Below are positions 55,030-64,000 of a stretch of 64,000 bases of DNA, one piece after another (the stretch's first letter is position 1; every line of letters starts with the position of its first letter). The DNA comes from Vombatus ursinus (lineage: Eukaryota > Chordata > Mammalia > Diprotodontia > Vombatidae): assembly GCF_900497805.2 (NCBI RefSeq), contig NW_020954608.1, forward strand, positions 18,979,518-19,043,517, in the 5' to 3' direction. The notes below the pieces were generated by a model, which did not search any database, was not told the origin of the DNA, and saw nothing but the letters and a program-made list of their open reading frames with translations. A program made the translations under genes and the position numbers.

Positions 55030-56300
55030 AATCTAATCTGAAGTATCACATTGCACCTATCAGACTGGCTAACATGACAAAACGGGAAAATGATAAGTGT
55101 TGTAGAACATGTGGGGAAATTGGAACACTAATGCATTGTTGGTGGAATTGCGAATTGATCTAACCATTCTGGAGAGCAATTTGGAACTATGCCTAAAGGG
55201 CTATAAAAAGTGTGCATACCCTTTGACCCAACAATACCACTTCTAGGGCTGTACCCCAAAGAGATCATATAAATGGGAAAAGGACCTCCGTATACAAAAA
55301 CACTTATAGCAGCTCTTTTTGTGGTGACCAAGAATTGGAAATTGAGGGGATGCCAATTAATTGGGGAATGGCTGAGCAAGTTGTGGCACATGAATGTAAT
55401 GGAATATGACTGTTTCATAAGAAATGATGAGCAAACCAACTTCAGAAAAAACGTGGAAAGACTTAGATGAACACTGCTAAGTGAAGTGAGTAGAACCAGG
55501 AGAACATTGTACATAGTAACAGCAATATTATGCAATGAGTAACTTTGATAGACTTACCTCTTAGCAATGCAAGGATCTAAGACAACTCCAAAAGACTCAT
55601 GATGGAAAATGCTATGCAGAAAAAGAACTATGGAGTCTGCATGCAGATCGAAGCATACTATTTGCGCTCTCTCTCGCTCTCTCTCTCTCTCTTTCTCTCT
55701 TTTTGTTTCTTTTTTCTCCTGATTCCTCCCATTGGCTCTAATTCTTCTTTACAACATGACCAATGTGAGCAAATTGTGGTATATGAATGTAATGGAATAC
55801 TATTGTTCTGTAAGAAATGATGAGCAAGAGAACTTCAAAAAAACTTGGAAAGACTTACATAAATTGATACAGAGTGAAATGAGTAGAACCAGGAGAACAC
55901 TGTACACGGTAACAGCCACATTTTGGGATGACTAACTTTGATAGACTTGGTTCTTCACAGCAACACAAGAATCTAAGACAACTACAAAAGATTCATGATA
56001 GAAATTGTTATCCACATCCAGAGGAAGAACTATGGAGTCTGAATGCAGATGGAAGAACACTGTTTGTTCTCCTTTTCCTATATTGTTTTGTTTTATTGCT
56101 TCATTCTCATGGTTCCTCCCATTAGTTCTGATTATTCTTTACATCATGACTAATGGAAAAATATGCTTAACATGAATGTATATGTAGAGCCTATATCGGA
56201 TTGTAACCCATGGGGGGGGGAGAAATAGAAAGAGGAGAAAATTTAAAACACAAAATCTTATGACAGTGAATGTTGAAAACTAAAAATAAATAAATTTAAA
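55030..56300 (+). mobile_element. L1 3' end with a tandemly duplicated segment
   Basis: From 55030 the L1 3' order is plain: 'gcacctatcagactggctaa', 'ctaatgcattgttggtgg', 'ccattctggagagcaatttg', 'gacccaacaataccacttc', 'ggggaatggctgagcaag'. The ORF2 end follows ('atgaatgtaatggaatatga', frame MNVMEYDCFIRNDEQ), then the UTR to about 55764. It then jumps back to 'gagcaaattgtggtatatg' and repeats the segment (frame MNVMEYYCSVRNDEQENFKK at about 55784) through to the normal G-run and 'aataaataaat' end at about 56300. Units: about 55374-55764 and 55765-56155. A (TC)n run sits in the first unit only. The copies differ by roughly a tenth of positions by eye. Confidence 0.82.
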
Positions 56301-56459
56301 AAAATCATGACTGGTGAATAAGTTGAAGGGCTAAGGGTAGAGTGAAGAGAATGGGGGATGGTAAATCTATTCAAATTGTTCAGGTCAGGGTAATGAGGGC
56401 ATTTCCTGATTGCTATCCCCTTCCTGCAGTTGCTAGTTAGTGCTTCCCCCAACTATGAA

Positions 56460-56620
56460 ATTACCTTTTATTTAATCTATATAAGTTTAGTATCTACTTG
56501 GGTGTGTGTGTACCAGTTGTTTCCCCAACAGAATGTAAGCTCTTCTAGAGCAAGGATTGTTTCATATTTACCTTTGCAACCCCAGCACAGTATCTGACAC
56601 ATAATAGGCCCTTATTAAAG
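56460..56620 (+). repeat. L2 LINE 3' end
   Basis: 'acagaatgtaagctcttcta', 'gagcaaggattgtttcata', 'caaccccagcacagtatct' and 'gacacataataggcccttat'. Confidence 0.83.
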
Positions 56621-56624
56621 AAAA

Positions 56625-56728
56625 AATAGCTAAGAAGAGCTAATATTTCTATAGCACTATGTGCCAGGCACTGTGTTAAGAGCTTTCCATTTATTATCTC
56701 ATCTGATGGCCACAGCAACCCTGGCAGG
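56625..56728 (-). repeat. MIR-type SINE, cut by a SINE
   Basis: 'ctatagcactatgtgccagg', 'ctttccatttattatctcat' and 'cacagcaaccctggcagg' are the left part of an antisense MIR. Confidence 0.75.
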
Positions 56729-56993
56729 TTGTTGTGGTTATTTGGTTGTTTCAGTCTTGTCCAACTCTTCATGATCCCATTTGGGGTTTTCTTGGCAAAG
56801 ATTCTAGAGTGGTTTGCCATTTTCTTCTCCAGCTCATTTTACATATGAGGAAACTGAGGCAAACAGGATTAAGTGACTTGCCCATAGTCACACAGCTAGT
56901 AAGTGTCTGAGGCCACATTTGAACTCAGAAAAGAAGAATCTTCTTGACTCCAGGCCTGGCACTTTATCCACAGTGCCACTTATAAATGCCTAT
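56729..56993 (-). repeat. RTE-tailed CORE-SINE
   Basis: 'ggttatttggttgtttcagt', 'ccaactcttcatgatccca', 'ttttcttggcaaagattcta', 'atgaggaaactgaggcaaac' and 'cagtgccacttataaatgcc' follow tail, core and head on the minus strand. Confidence 0.9.
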
Positions 56994-56999
56994 TCTTTG

Positions 57000-58280
57000 G
57001 TTGATTCTAGAGTGGTGACAACAGAAATAAAGAAAAGAGGCTGATTTATGGAATTATAGAAAAGGTAGAATTGACAAGGACTTTATAAGAAATGAAAAAT
57101 GAGACAGAAAGTCAAAGACCATTACTAGGTTTTGAACATGTGGGGCATGATATATGGCAGCACCACTAATAGGAATATGGAGATGAGAAGGAGAGGATAA
57201 TTTGGGGGACAGAGCTTAAGCTTAATTGACATTTCGAGTCTTAAGTGTTGGTGAAATATAATGGATAGGTTTAGAAGTGTATGGGAGCTTAAAAGTTACT
57301 GAATACAATCTCCAGGTTTACAAATGAGCAAATTGAGCCCCATGCAGCTTAAATGGTTTTACAAACTAACTAGCAACTGAACCAGAATTTGAATACAAAT
57401 TTAAAAAGGAAAAAAAAATCCAAATCCACTATTTTTTCAGCAATACTGAATTGTCAGGTAGAGATGGCCTATGAGAAGTTGACTAGTCTATAGCTCAGGT
57501 CAGAGGTCAAGATTGGCTTTAATAGCTTGAAGACTGTACTAAGACTCTTGGAACACTATAGATATATTCTAAAGACTGTTGGACTTGGTCTCTGAAGATG
57601 TGAGTATACTTAATCTCTCCGGGCCATACAATCTGTATCTTTAATGGCAATGACGTAACTTCTACTGCTTGCTTCAGAGGTTTATTATAAAACAACAACA
57701 ACAAAACATTTTATAAACTTTGCAGTGCTATATGAATATAAGGACTTTTAGTACCTATATTCATCATCAAAGTTGAAATCTTGAGAATGAATGAGGTTGT
57801 CCAGGAAGAGAATGAAAAGAGCAGATAGAGGAGGATTAAGGGGAAAAAAAATCTTAGGCTATTATCCACTTTAAATGTTTCTGAATTTAGAATATGAGTT
57901 CCTTGAAAGTAGAGACCACTTTATTCTTTGTAACCATATTCTCAGAACCTAGTATAATGACTTACACTCAGAAAGCCCTTAACAAATACTTGTTGATTAA
58001 TTGTGAAGAGAATGTGGAACCTGAAAAAAGGGATAGTGAAGGCACCATTAGAAAGTAGGAAGAGTATCAAGAGATTATAGAGCTTCTAAAGACAAGAAAG
58101 GAAGATTTGGAAAGGGGTGGTCCACAGTGCAAAAAGCTGAAGAGAGGTAAAGGAAGATGAAGGTTTAGAAAAGACCAGTGAATTTGGAAGATTAAATATC
58201 ATAGGTGAACTTTAAGGAAAAAGTTTCAGTGGAGTAATATAGGCAGAAATGAGATAATAAGGTATTAGTAAGGGAAATGA
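57000..58280 (+). repeat. ancient A/G-rich repeat, late part, split by MIR and L2 copies
   Basis: Left piece 57000-57270: 'gtagaattgacaagga' and 'gataatttgggggacagagc'. Right piece 58005-58280: 'tggaaaggggtggtccacag', 'gaagagaggtaaaggaagat', 'accagtgaatttggaag' and 'gtttcagtggagtaatatag'. Between them lie an antisense MIR (57280-57400: 'caatctccaggtttacaaat') and an L2 3' end (57880-58005: 'acttgttgattaattg'), with unassigned DNA at 57400-57880. Confidence 0.55.
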
Positions 58281-59739
58281 GTATAGACAACCTTTTTCTC
58301 CCCAAAAATTTGGTAATAAAGAGATAGACAGAATGAAATAGTTAAGTGAAATTTTTTTTTTTTTGGATTGGGGAACCTGAGCAAGTTTGTAGGCAGATGG
58401 GAAGGAGAAAGTGGAACAGAGCCAGGTGAAAAAACAACTTTCATATGTTGCTTTAAAGTTGCTTAGCATTTTAAATGGATTACTTCATATACCTGTTAGT
58501 TGATTCCAGAGAGGCTTAAAGTCCTGAGATATTGATAATATTATCACAATCATTTGTTATATGTCTCCTCTTCCTTGTTTTAATGACAGAACACTTGAAA
58601 TTCTCAGGACTATACAAGTAAAGGAAAGACTACAGACCCCCAAGGCTTGAATTTTTCTACAGAAATTGCATCAAGTCTGGAATTTCAACCATTTGTCATG
58701 TCATAGTTCTGACCGAAATGCTCCTTGGTGGGGAGATCAATATACATGACGGTACTTCCTGAGCATGTATATAGACACTGGGCAAGGAGTCTGTGAGTGA
58801 TGACTTTACCAGCTGAATGTTGAGGTAATTGTAGGAGCTTGACCTATAAGAACACTGACTGATTCAGGCATTAGGACTGTTTGGGGTTGGAACTGGGGGT
58901 GGAGGGACCAAAGATAAAAGGAGAAGGGAACAAAAGCTGCCTTCTTCAAAAGTTCCCCATAAATAAGCTACTCTGGAGGAAGAACTGGTTAATGAATAAC
59001 AACCATTGAATGACTCCCATAAATGCAAACAAAGAGCTATTCTGTAGTTACTTTTTTATGCAAAGGTTACTCATTTTTTCCTGAAAAGCCAAGTATTCCA
59101 GATCTGCCCCCAAAGAACAGGGCAACCAGGAAGTACTTAAATAATGAACTTAGACTGACCAAAAAGTATAGTTAGGAAATGGGCAGGAATGAGGAGAGAG
59201 AAGTTTACCACAGTGGAGTAGTCTAGAGCCAAGAAGGGAGAAAGGGGGAGAGTGTGGAGAAAAGAAAGAAAAAACTTGTTTTCAAAGTGAAAAGTTTTAT
59301 AGATCATTTTGCTTAGTAGCAGACTAAAAGCCTGAGTCATGAGTTCAAATCCTAATGATTAAAGAATTTAAATTTTCTTTCCCTTTATTTCACTACACAT
59401 ATAAGCATGATTGACATAATTATAGAAACAGACTCATGAGAAATTTGGGATCCTAGAGTGGCAAGATTTTTGAAAGATCTGGTCATCTTAGTATTATAAC
59501 CTTTCACCTACAGCAGCATGAGGATGAAGGCAGATTATAAATGACTAAGTTTTGGTCTTTTTAGTAAATGAAAAATAATTCTTGCATCTCTTTTTAAAAA
59601 TAGATCCTAGAGGCTACTATTTTTTTTTCTTTTCAATACCTTTTTGAGTATTGTATTATTTCTTTCTTTATCCAGTTAAGTTATCAGATCTTCTTTCCTA
59701 CTTATAATAACATCTTCTGGATCCAAAGACTTACATTAT
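58281..59739. other. unassigned DNA
   Basis: About 1.5 kb with no family, RNA or domain-bearing frame that I recognise. A G/A-rich word lies near 59235. Confidence 0.5.
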
Positions 59740-59925
59740 AGGGTAATAAAATTTAGAGTTGGGAGGTATATGGGAAGTCACTTATACAGACCCCAGCATT
59801 TTATACACAAGGAAACTGAGACACATAGGGTTTAAGAGATTTACTTCAGGTCATAGAGCAGAATCAAAATTAAAACCGCAGTCTCTACCAACAGTTCTAA
59901 TTCTATTTCCATTAAAACACAATGT
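59740..59925 (-). repeat. MIR-related CORE-SINE
   Basis: 'aataaaatttagagttggga', 'cacaaggaaactgagacaca' and 'agatttacttcaggtcatag' are in antisense order. Confidence 0.7.
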
Positions 59926-59999
59926 CTCTAGGTATTCCTCAGAAGATGTGAAATGGTATGATTTAATAACTATTTAATAAATGTAGCTCTGGCATAATG

Positions 60000-60200
60000 G
60001 AAAGAATATTATGACAGGGCTTAGGAAGACATGGGTTCATATGTGTCTCTGAAACTTAAGTGGATTCTGTATAAGCCACTTGCTCTCTTTGTATCTTAGA
60101 CAACTCCCTAGGACTTATTTAAATTGTAGATAGTTTGCAGTCTGCCTTGGTAGAAGGAGCTTTCACACGTGAATTTAAGGTTGAGATAAAATTAGTGATC
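60000..60200 (+). repeat. CORE-SINE, type B (MAR1-like)
   Basis: 'gacagggcttaggaagacat', 'tcttagacaactccctagga', 'cagtctgccttggtagaagg' and 'agctttcacacgtgaatt' carry the type-B tail. The head is decayed. Confidence 0.68.
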
Positions 60201-60899
60201 CTTCTAGTACCATGTTTACTTCACTTAAGATTATGATACTAGTTGATTTACTTTGAGAGACTATTTTTAAATAATGCTACATTTAAATGCCATTCTCCAA
60301 AAGATAAAGGACCACATAATATGAAAAAAAAATTTTTAAAGTATATTTGCATATTATTAACATTCATATGAAAGATTGTTCCAAACAATAACTAATGAGA
60401 AAAATGAAAATTTTTAAAAAGAAACAACTATCCTGAGGTTCCACCTTGTTAGGCTTCGATAGAAGGCAACAGAGACAGAACTGGCCTGGGGGTAGGGCAA
60501 GACTCAAACTCTGCCTCCTGAGTTGCAGCTTCCTCTGACTTGGTTGATATGTTTTTTGGTTCACCTAGGGCATAACAGGTCTCATCCATATGGGTGTCAT
60601 TCAGGCTTTGTGGATGTCAGCAGCTGAACAGACATGTTTCTATATGGAAAGAGTGTTGGGGGTGGGGATGGGAGGGGCCTCATAGAGGCTAAGTGCTACT
60701 GCATTCTTTTTGCATTTTCTTGATGTTTTAGGACTAAGTAAACCTCTTTTTTGTTAAATGTCATTGATCTTCAAGCACCCTATTTCATTCAAATAGGGAA
60801 ACTGAAATAACAGGGTGCCCACATCAGGCCTGCCTCTTAGAAAAGGCTACGGAAGCCAGGAACACTGAGGGGTGGAGGAGTTAAGTGGTCAAAGTATTC
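60201..60899. other. unassigned DNA
   Basis: Nothing was recognised except a short 'aaatagggaaactgaaa' scrap near 60790. Confidence 0.5.
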
Positions 60900-61800
60900 G
60901 GTAAACCAATTTGGGATTGTGCTAAGAAAGTGATTCCAATGTCCATAACCTTTAACCCAGAGATCCCGCTGCCAGTCCCATATCTATGAAGATCAAAGAC
61001 AGATACAATAAACATTAAAATATTTATAGTGATACTTTCATGGTATCAAAGAGGGAAAGAGAAGAAAAGGAAATAAGCATTTGTATAGTGCTTACTATAT
61101 TCCAGGCACTGTGGTGTATTTTTATAAATACCATCTCAGAATAACCCTGAGATGTAGGGCTTGTTATTTTTCCCATTTTATAATTGAAGAAACTAAGGCA
61201 GGCAGAGATTAAGTGACTAGGACACAGCTAGTACGTGTCGAAGACCAAATTTGAACTCAGGTCTTCCTGACTCTAAGCCCAGTGCTATATCTACTGAACT
61301 ATCAGCTACAAAGGATTGTAAATATATACAGATGCTCATCGTTCAGGGAATAGGTAAATTCATTGTAATATATGAATGTAATAAAATATTATAGTGCTGT
61401 TAGAAATGATAAATGTGAAGAATAGAGAGAAAAATAGTAAGATTTTTATGAACTAATGCCAAGTGAAATAAGTTTAATTAGGAAGACACTAGCACATGTT
61501 GACTATAACAACATAAATAAAGAGAACAGCAGAAACTAAATACTGAGTTTCCAAACTGAGTTTGGAAAAATAGGTGAGAAAATGCACCCCCTTTTCTACT
61601 TTGCAGAAAGAGGAGACTGTGGGTAAGAAACATTGCATATAACGTCAGACTCAGTTGGCATTGTTGGTTTGTTTGAATGAACTGGCTTTTTTCCTCTTTG
61701 ATATCCTTCAGTATAAGAGATGTCTGTCTGGGAAGGAGAGGGAGGAAGGATATATGTAGAAATTAATATAATGTAAAAGCAAAAGATACAATAAGTTCCA
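60900..61800 (+). repeat. old L1 3' end, sense, split by a MIR copy
   Basis: 'accaatttgggattgtgcta', 'ctttaacccagagatcccgc', 'aaaatatttatagtgat', then after the SINE 'gttcagggaataggtaaatt', 'tatgaatgtaataaaatatt', 'gccaagtgaaataag' and a 'gggaaggagagggaggaagg' end. A decayed L1 3' region. Confidence 0.68.
61063..61312 (-). repeat. MIR-related CORE-SINE
   Basis: 'ataagcatttgtatagtgct', 'attccaggcactgtggtg', 'ttgaagaaactaaggcaggc', 'aatttgaactcaggtcttcc' and 'tatatctactgaactatcag' form a nearly complete antisense copy. Confidence 0.82.
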
Positions 61801-61849
61801 CATTTTTATATCTATGTTTATTCTTTCTCATTACATGTAAATATAAAAT

Positions 61850-62860
61850 TTTAAACTTTTGATTTTTAAAATTTTGAGTTTCAAATTCTCTTCCTCTCAT
61901 TCCCCTCCCCCTTTCCTTGAGAAGGCAAGCAATTTAGTATAGATTATATGCAGTCATGCAAAACATTTCCACATAGCCATATTGCAAAAGAAAACAGATA
62001 CCCCCCCAAAAAACCCCAAGAATAATAAAATAAAAAAATAGGCTTTAATCTGTATTCAGAATTTATCAGTTCTCTTTCTGGAGGTAGGTAGCATTTTTCT
62101 TCATTAGTCTCTCAGAATCATCTTGGATCATTGTCTTGATCAAAGTAGCTAAGACTTTTACAGCTGATCATCTATACTCTATTGCTGTCACTATGTTCCC
62201 CTGGTTCTGTTCATTTGCATCAGTTCATGTAAGTCTTCCCAGGTTTTTTCTGAAAGCATATTGCCTGTCATTTCTTATTGCACAATAGTCTTCCATCACA
62301 ATCATATACCACAACTTGTTCAGCCATTCCATAATTAATGGACATCCCCTCAATTTCCAATTCTTTGTCACCACAAACAGAGAAGCTATAAATATTTTGC
62401 ACATATAGGTTCTCTTCCTTTTTTTGATCTCTTTGGGATACAGACCTAGTAGTGGTATGTCTGCATCAAAAGGTATACACAGTCTTATAGCCCTTTAGGC
62501 ACAGTTCTGTAATATTCTCCAGAATGGTTGGATCATTTCACAACCCCACCAACACTGCATTACTATACCTGTCTTTCCATAACCCCTTCAACATTTGTCA
62601 TTTTCCTTTTATATCACATTAGCCATCTGGTAGGTGTGAGGTGATACCTCAGAGTTGTTATAATTTGCATTTCTCTAATCAACAATGATTTAGAGAATTT
62701 TTTTCTTGTGACCATAGATAACTGATTTCTTCTTCTGAAAAATACCTATTCATATCCTTTGAACAATATCAATTGAGGATCCATATTTATTTTTAAATAT
62801 ATTTTTCTTTTTGCTTTTCTTTAACAAATTAAGCATTCTGTTGATAATATATTTCTTGAA
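61850..62860 (-). repeat. L1 3' end, antisense
   Basis: 'cttcctctcattcccctccc', 'gtaagtcttcccaggttttt', 'cattgcctg'-like words, 'caacttgttcagccattcc', 'gaatggttggatcatttcac', 'ccaccaacactgcattacta' and 'gtgaggtgatacctcagagt' are the reverse of the L1 3' order. About 1 kb, 5'-truncated, facing the sense L1 3' end at its left. Confidence 0.82.
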
Positions 62861-63599
62861 AAAAATAAAACCAGATCCCCTATCAGTCTTCTTACACTCA
62901 CGATACTTGAAACAACAATATCAGTTATTAGATCCTACCTTGAGCCTCAGGGGTTCACTTATGTTTCTACAATGAACTATATATAATACTGAGAATTTCA
63001 GACAAACATGATGCTTGCAGTACTCAATCTGGACACTCTACGACCTTCAGGAGCAGGTTGAATGGGCATGTGAAAACTGAATCTGTCCTTTACATTCAAA
63101 CTCAACAGTCAGCCTCAAGAATTTGTTAAATTTAATCTCTCAAGTGGGCAGGAAAATTAAAGACGAGCAAGTCCAGGATTACAACTGAGAAAATGAAATA
63201 TTTTGAATAGGAAAATATAGTCATTCCAGTCTAAACATTCTCTTTTATTGGTGAGGGGAGCATTATTGGAGATAAGAAGGCTAATAAAGGAAGAATCATC
63301 GAGATAAAATGAAAATATCAAAGTGTCTTGGGATTATAGAACCTTTTTGATAACATGCCAGTGTAGTTGGGGAAGATTGATTATATCAGTGATAATGAGT
63401 ATGGCCACTAAGAACAAGGGCAAACAATATAAAAAGTCAGTTACTTTCTTGTGGCAGCTAGAAAGGCTTAGAGAAAAGCACACAGCATTACACTGAGATG
63501 GCCTTGTCGCCCCAAACTCCTTTTTCTCTGAACTTAGTAATGATATGTGGTAGCCTGGAATTATTAGTTAAATACAGAAAGTAATAGAATTAGAGTAGT
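62861..63599. other. unassigned DNA
   Basis: Nothing was recognised. Confidence 0.5.
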
Positions 63600-63985
63600 G
63601 GAAGCGGCTATATTATCTAACTCATACTCAAAAAATAATTTCTACATTATGGACATCCAGTGGTCATGCTGGAAGACCTCCAATGAGGAGGGACCCATCA
63701 CCACCCATAGACAGCCCGTTCTCTTTTTAGATAGCTCTAATTATTAGGATTTTTTTTCTGACATCAAGCCTAAACTTGCCCCTTTGTAGCCCATTTCCTT
63801 TTATTCTGCTTTCTAGGGACAGACAGATCAAGTCTAATTCTTCTTACATATGGTAAGTACTTCAAGTACTAAACCACAGTTCCCATATCTTCTCTGAGCT
63901 TCTTTTCTGCAGGTAAAAGCCATGATTTCTTTAATCTATACTCATAATATGGATTCATCAGACATGATGTGGCAACTGGAAACTA
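63600..63985 (-). repeat. CR1/L3 LINE 3' region fragment
   Basis: 'acatccagtggtcatgctgg', 'aagacctccaatgaggaggg', 'agacagcccgttctcttttt', 'agatagctctaattattagg', 'catcaagcctaaacttgccc' and 'tcttctctgagcttctttt' are the antisense of the same CR1/L3 coding part found in sense at 48146. Confidence 0.72.
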
Positions 63986-64000
63986 TGGGTTCTCATTAAA

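Noticed and set aside
55128-55535. 135-codon minus-strand open frame
   Set aside because: It is antisense to the L1 3' region. The sense strand carries the recognisable ORF2 end.
1-64000. CRISPR array, operon structure, ribosome binding sites
   Set aside because: The sequence is mammalian. Direct repeats here are microsatellites or transposons, and no prokaryotic layout exists.

Overview
This window is mammalian, almost certainly marsupial, nuclear DNA. It is AT-rich and poor in CpG. It holds no open reading frame with the features of a working host gene. The marsupial call rests on the interspersed repeats: tRNA-derived CORE-SINEs with the box-like core 'gtggatagagc..gagtcaggag', a second SINE class with an RTE/BovB-like tail ('ggagaaggaaatggcaaac'), L1 3' ends of the marsupial type, many MIR and L2 3' ends, CR1/L3 fragments and hAT MITEs. 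A 10-N gap inside a GAAA tract shows a draft assembly. I cannot name the species. The window is best read as intergenic DNA or one very large intron.

Layout. 1-7 kb: a TAG microsatellite, MIR/L2 pieces, a hAT MITE, then a decayed RTE LINE (about 4050-6925) carrying a SINE and a long-form solo LTR on the + strand. 7-17 kb: mostly unassigned AT-rich DNA with scattered MIR/SINE copies, a possible processed pseudogene or 3' UTR on the minus strand (about 11080-12640), an ancient A/G-rich repeat and a second hAT MITE. 17-25 kb: three short-form solo LTRs on the minus strand. One of them sits in the 5' part of an antisense half-L1-like element (18600-20885), which itself abuts a second antisense L1 head (20890-21800). 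25-30 kb: SINEs, microsatellites and a long quiet stretch. 30-35 kb: a 5'-complete but internally deleted L1 (30036-32659) with a roughly 15-bp target duplication, followed by two older L1 3' ends facing each other and a hAT MITE with an 8-bp target duplication. 35-38 kb: L2 LINE coding remnants. 38-44 kb: quiet, apart from a GAAA/GGAA microsatellite and a short diverged direct repeat. 44.2-45.5 kb: a three-level nest (ancient repeat, then SINE, then solo LTR). 46-49 kb: SINEs, a Tigger-type DNA transposon remnant, a CR1/L3 piece and an antisense L1 ORF2 piece. 49-55 kb: mainly unassigned, including a slightly GC-richer block with a CpG-bearing exon-like segment. 55-64 kb: an L1 3' end duplicated in tandem, more MIR/L2/SINE copies, two facing L1 3' ends and a CR1/L3 fragment.

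How the parts relate. No host pathway is encoded here. The functional logic is that of retrotransposition: L1 and RTE LINEs, SINEs whose tails match RTE, an endogenous retrovirus family left only as solo LTRs, and cut-and-paste transposons left as MITEs. I found no convincing new biological system. The strongest observations are the internally deleted L1 whose ORF2 start is joined in frame to its ORF2 end, the tandem L1 3' duplication, the LTR series showing change in the U3 region, and the nested insertions. Family names were assigned from memory of consensus patterns, without a database search.
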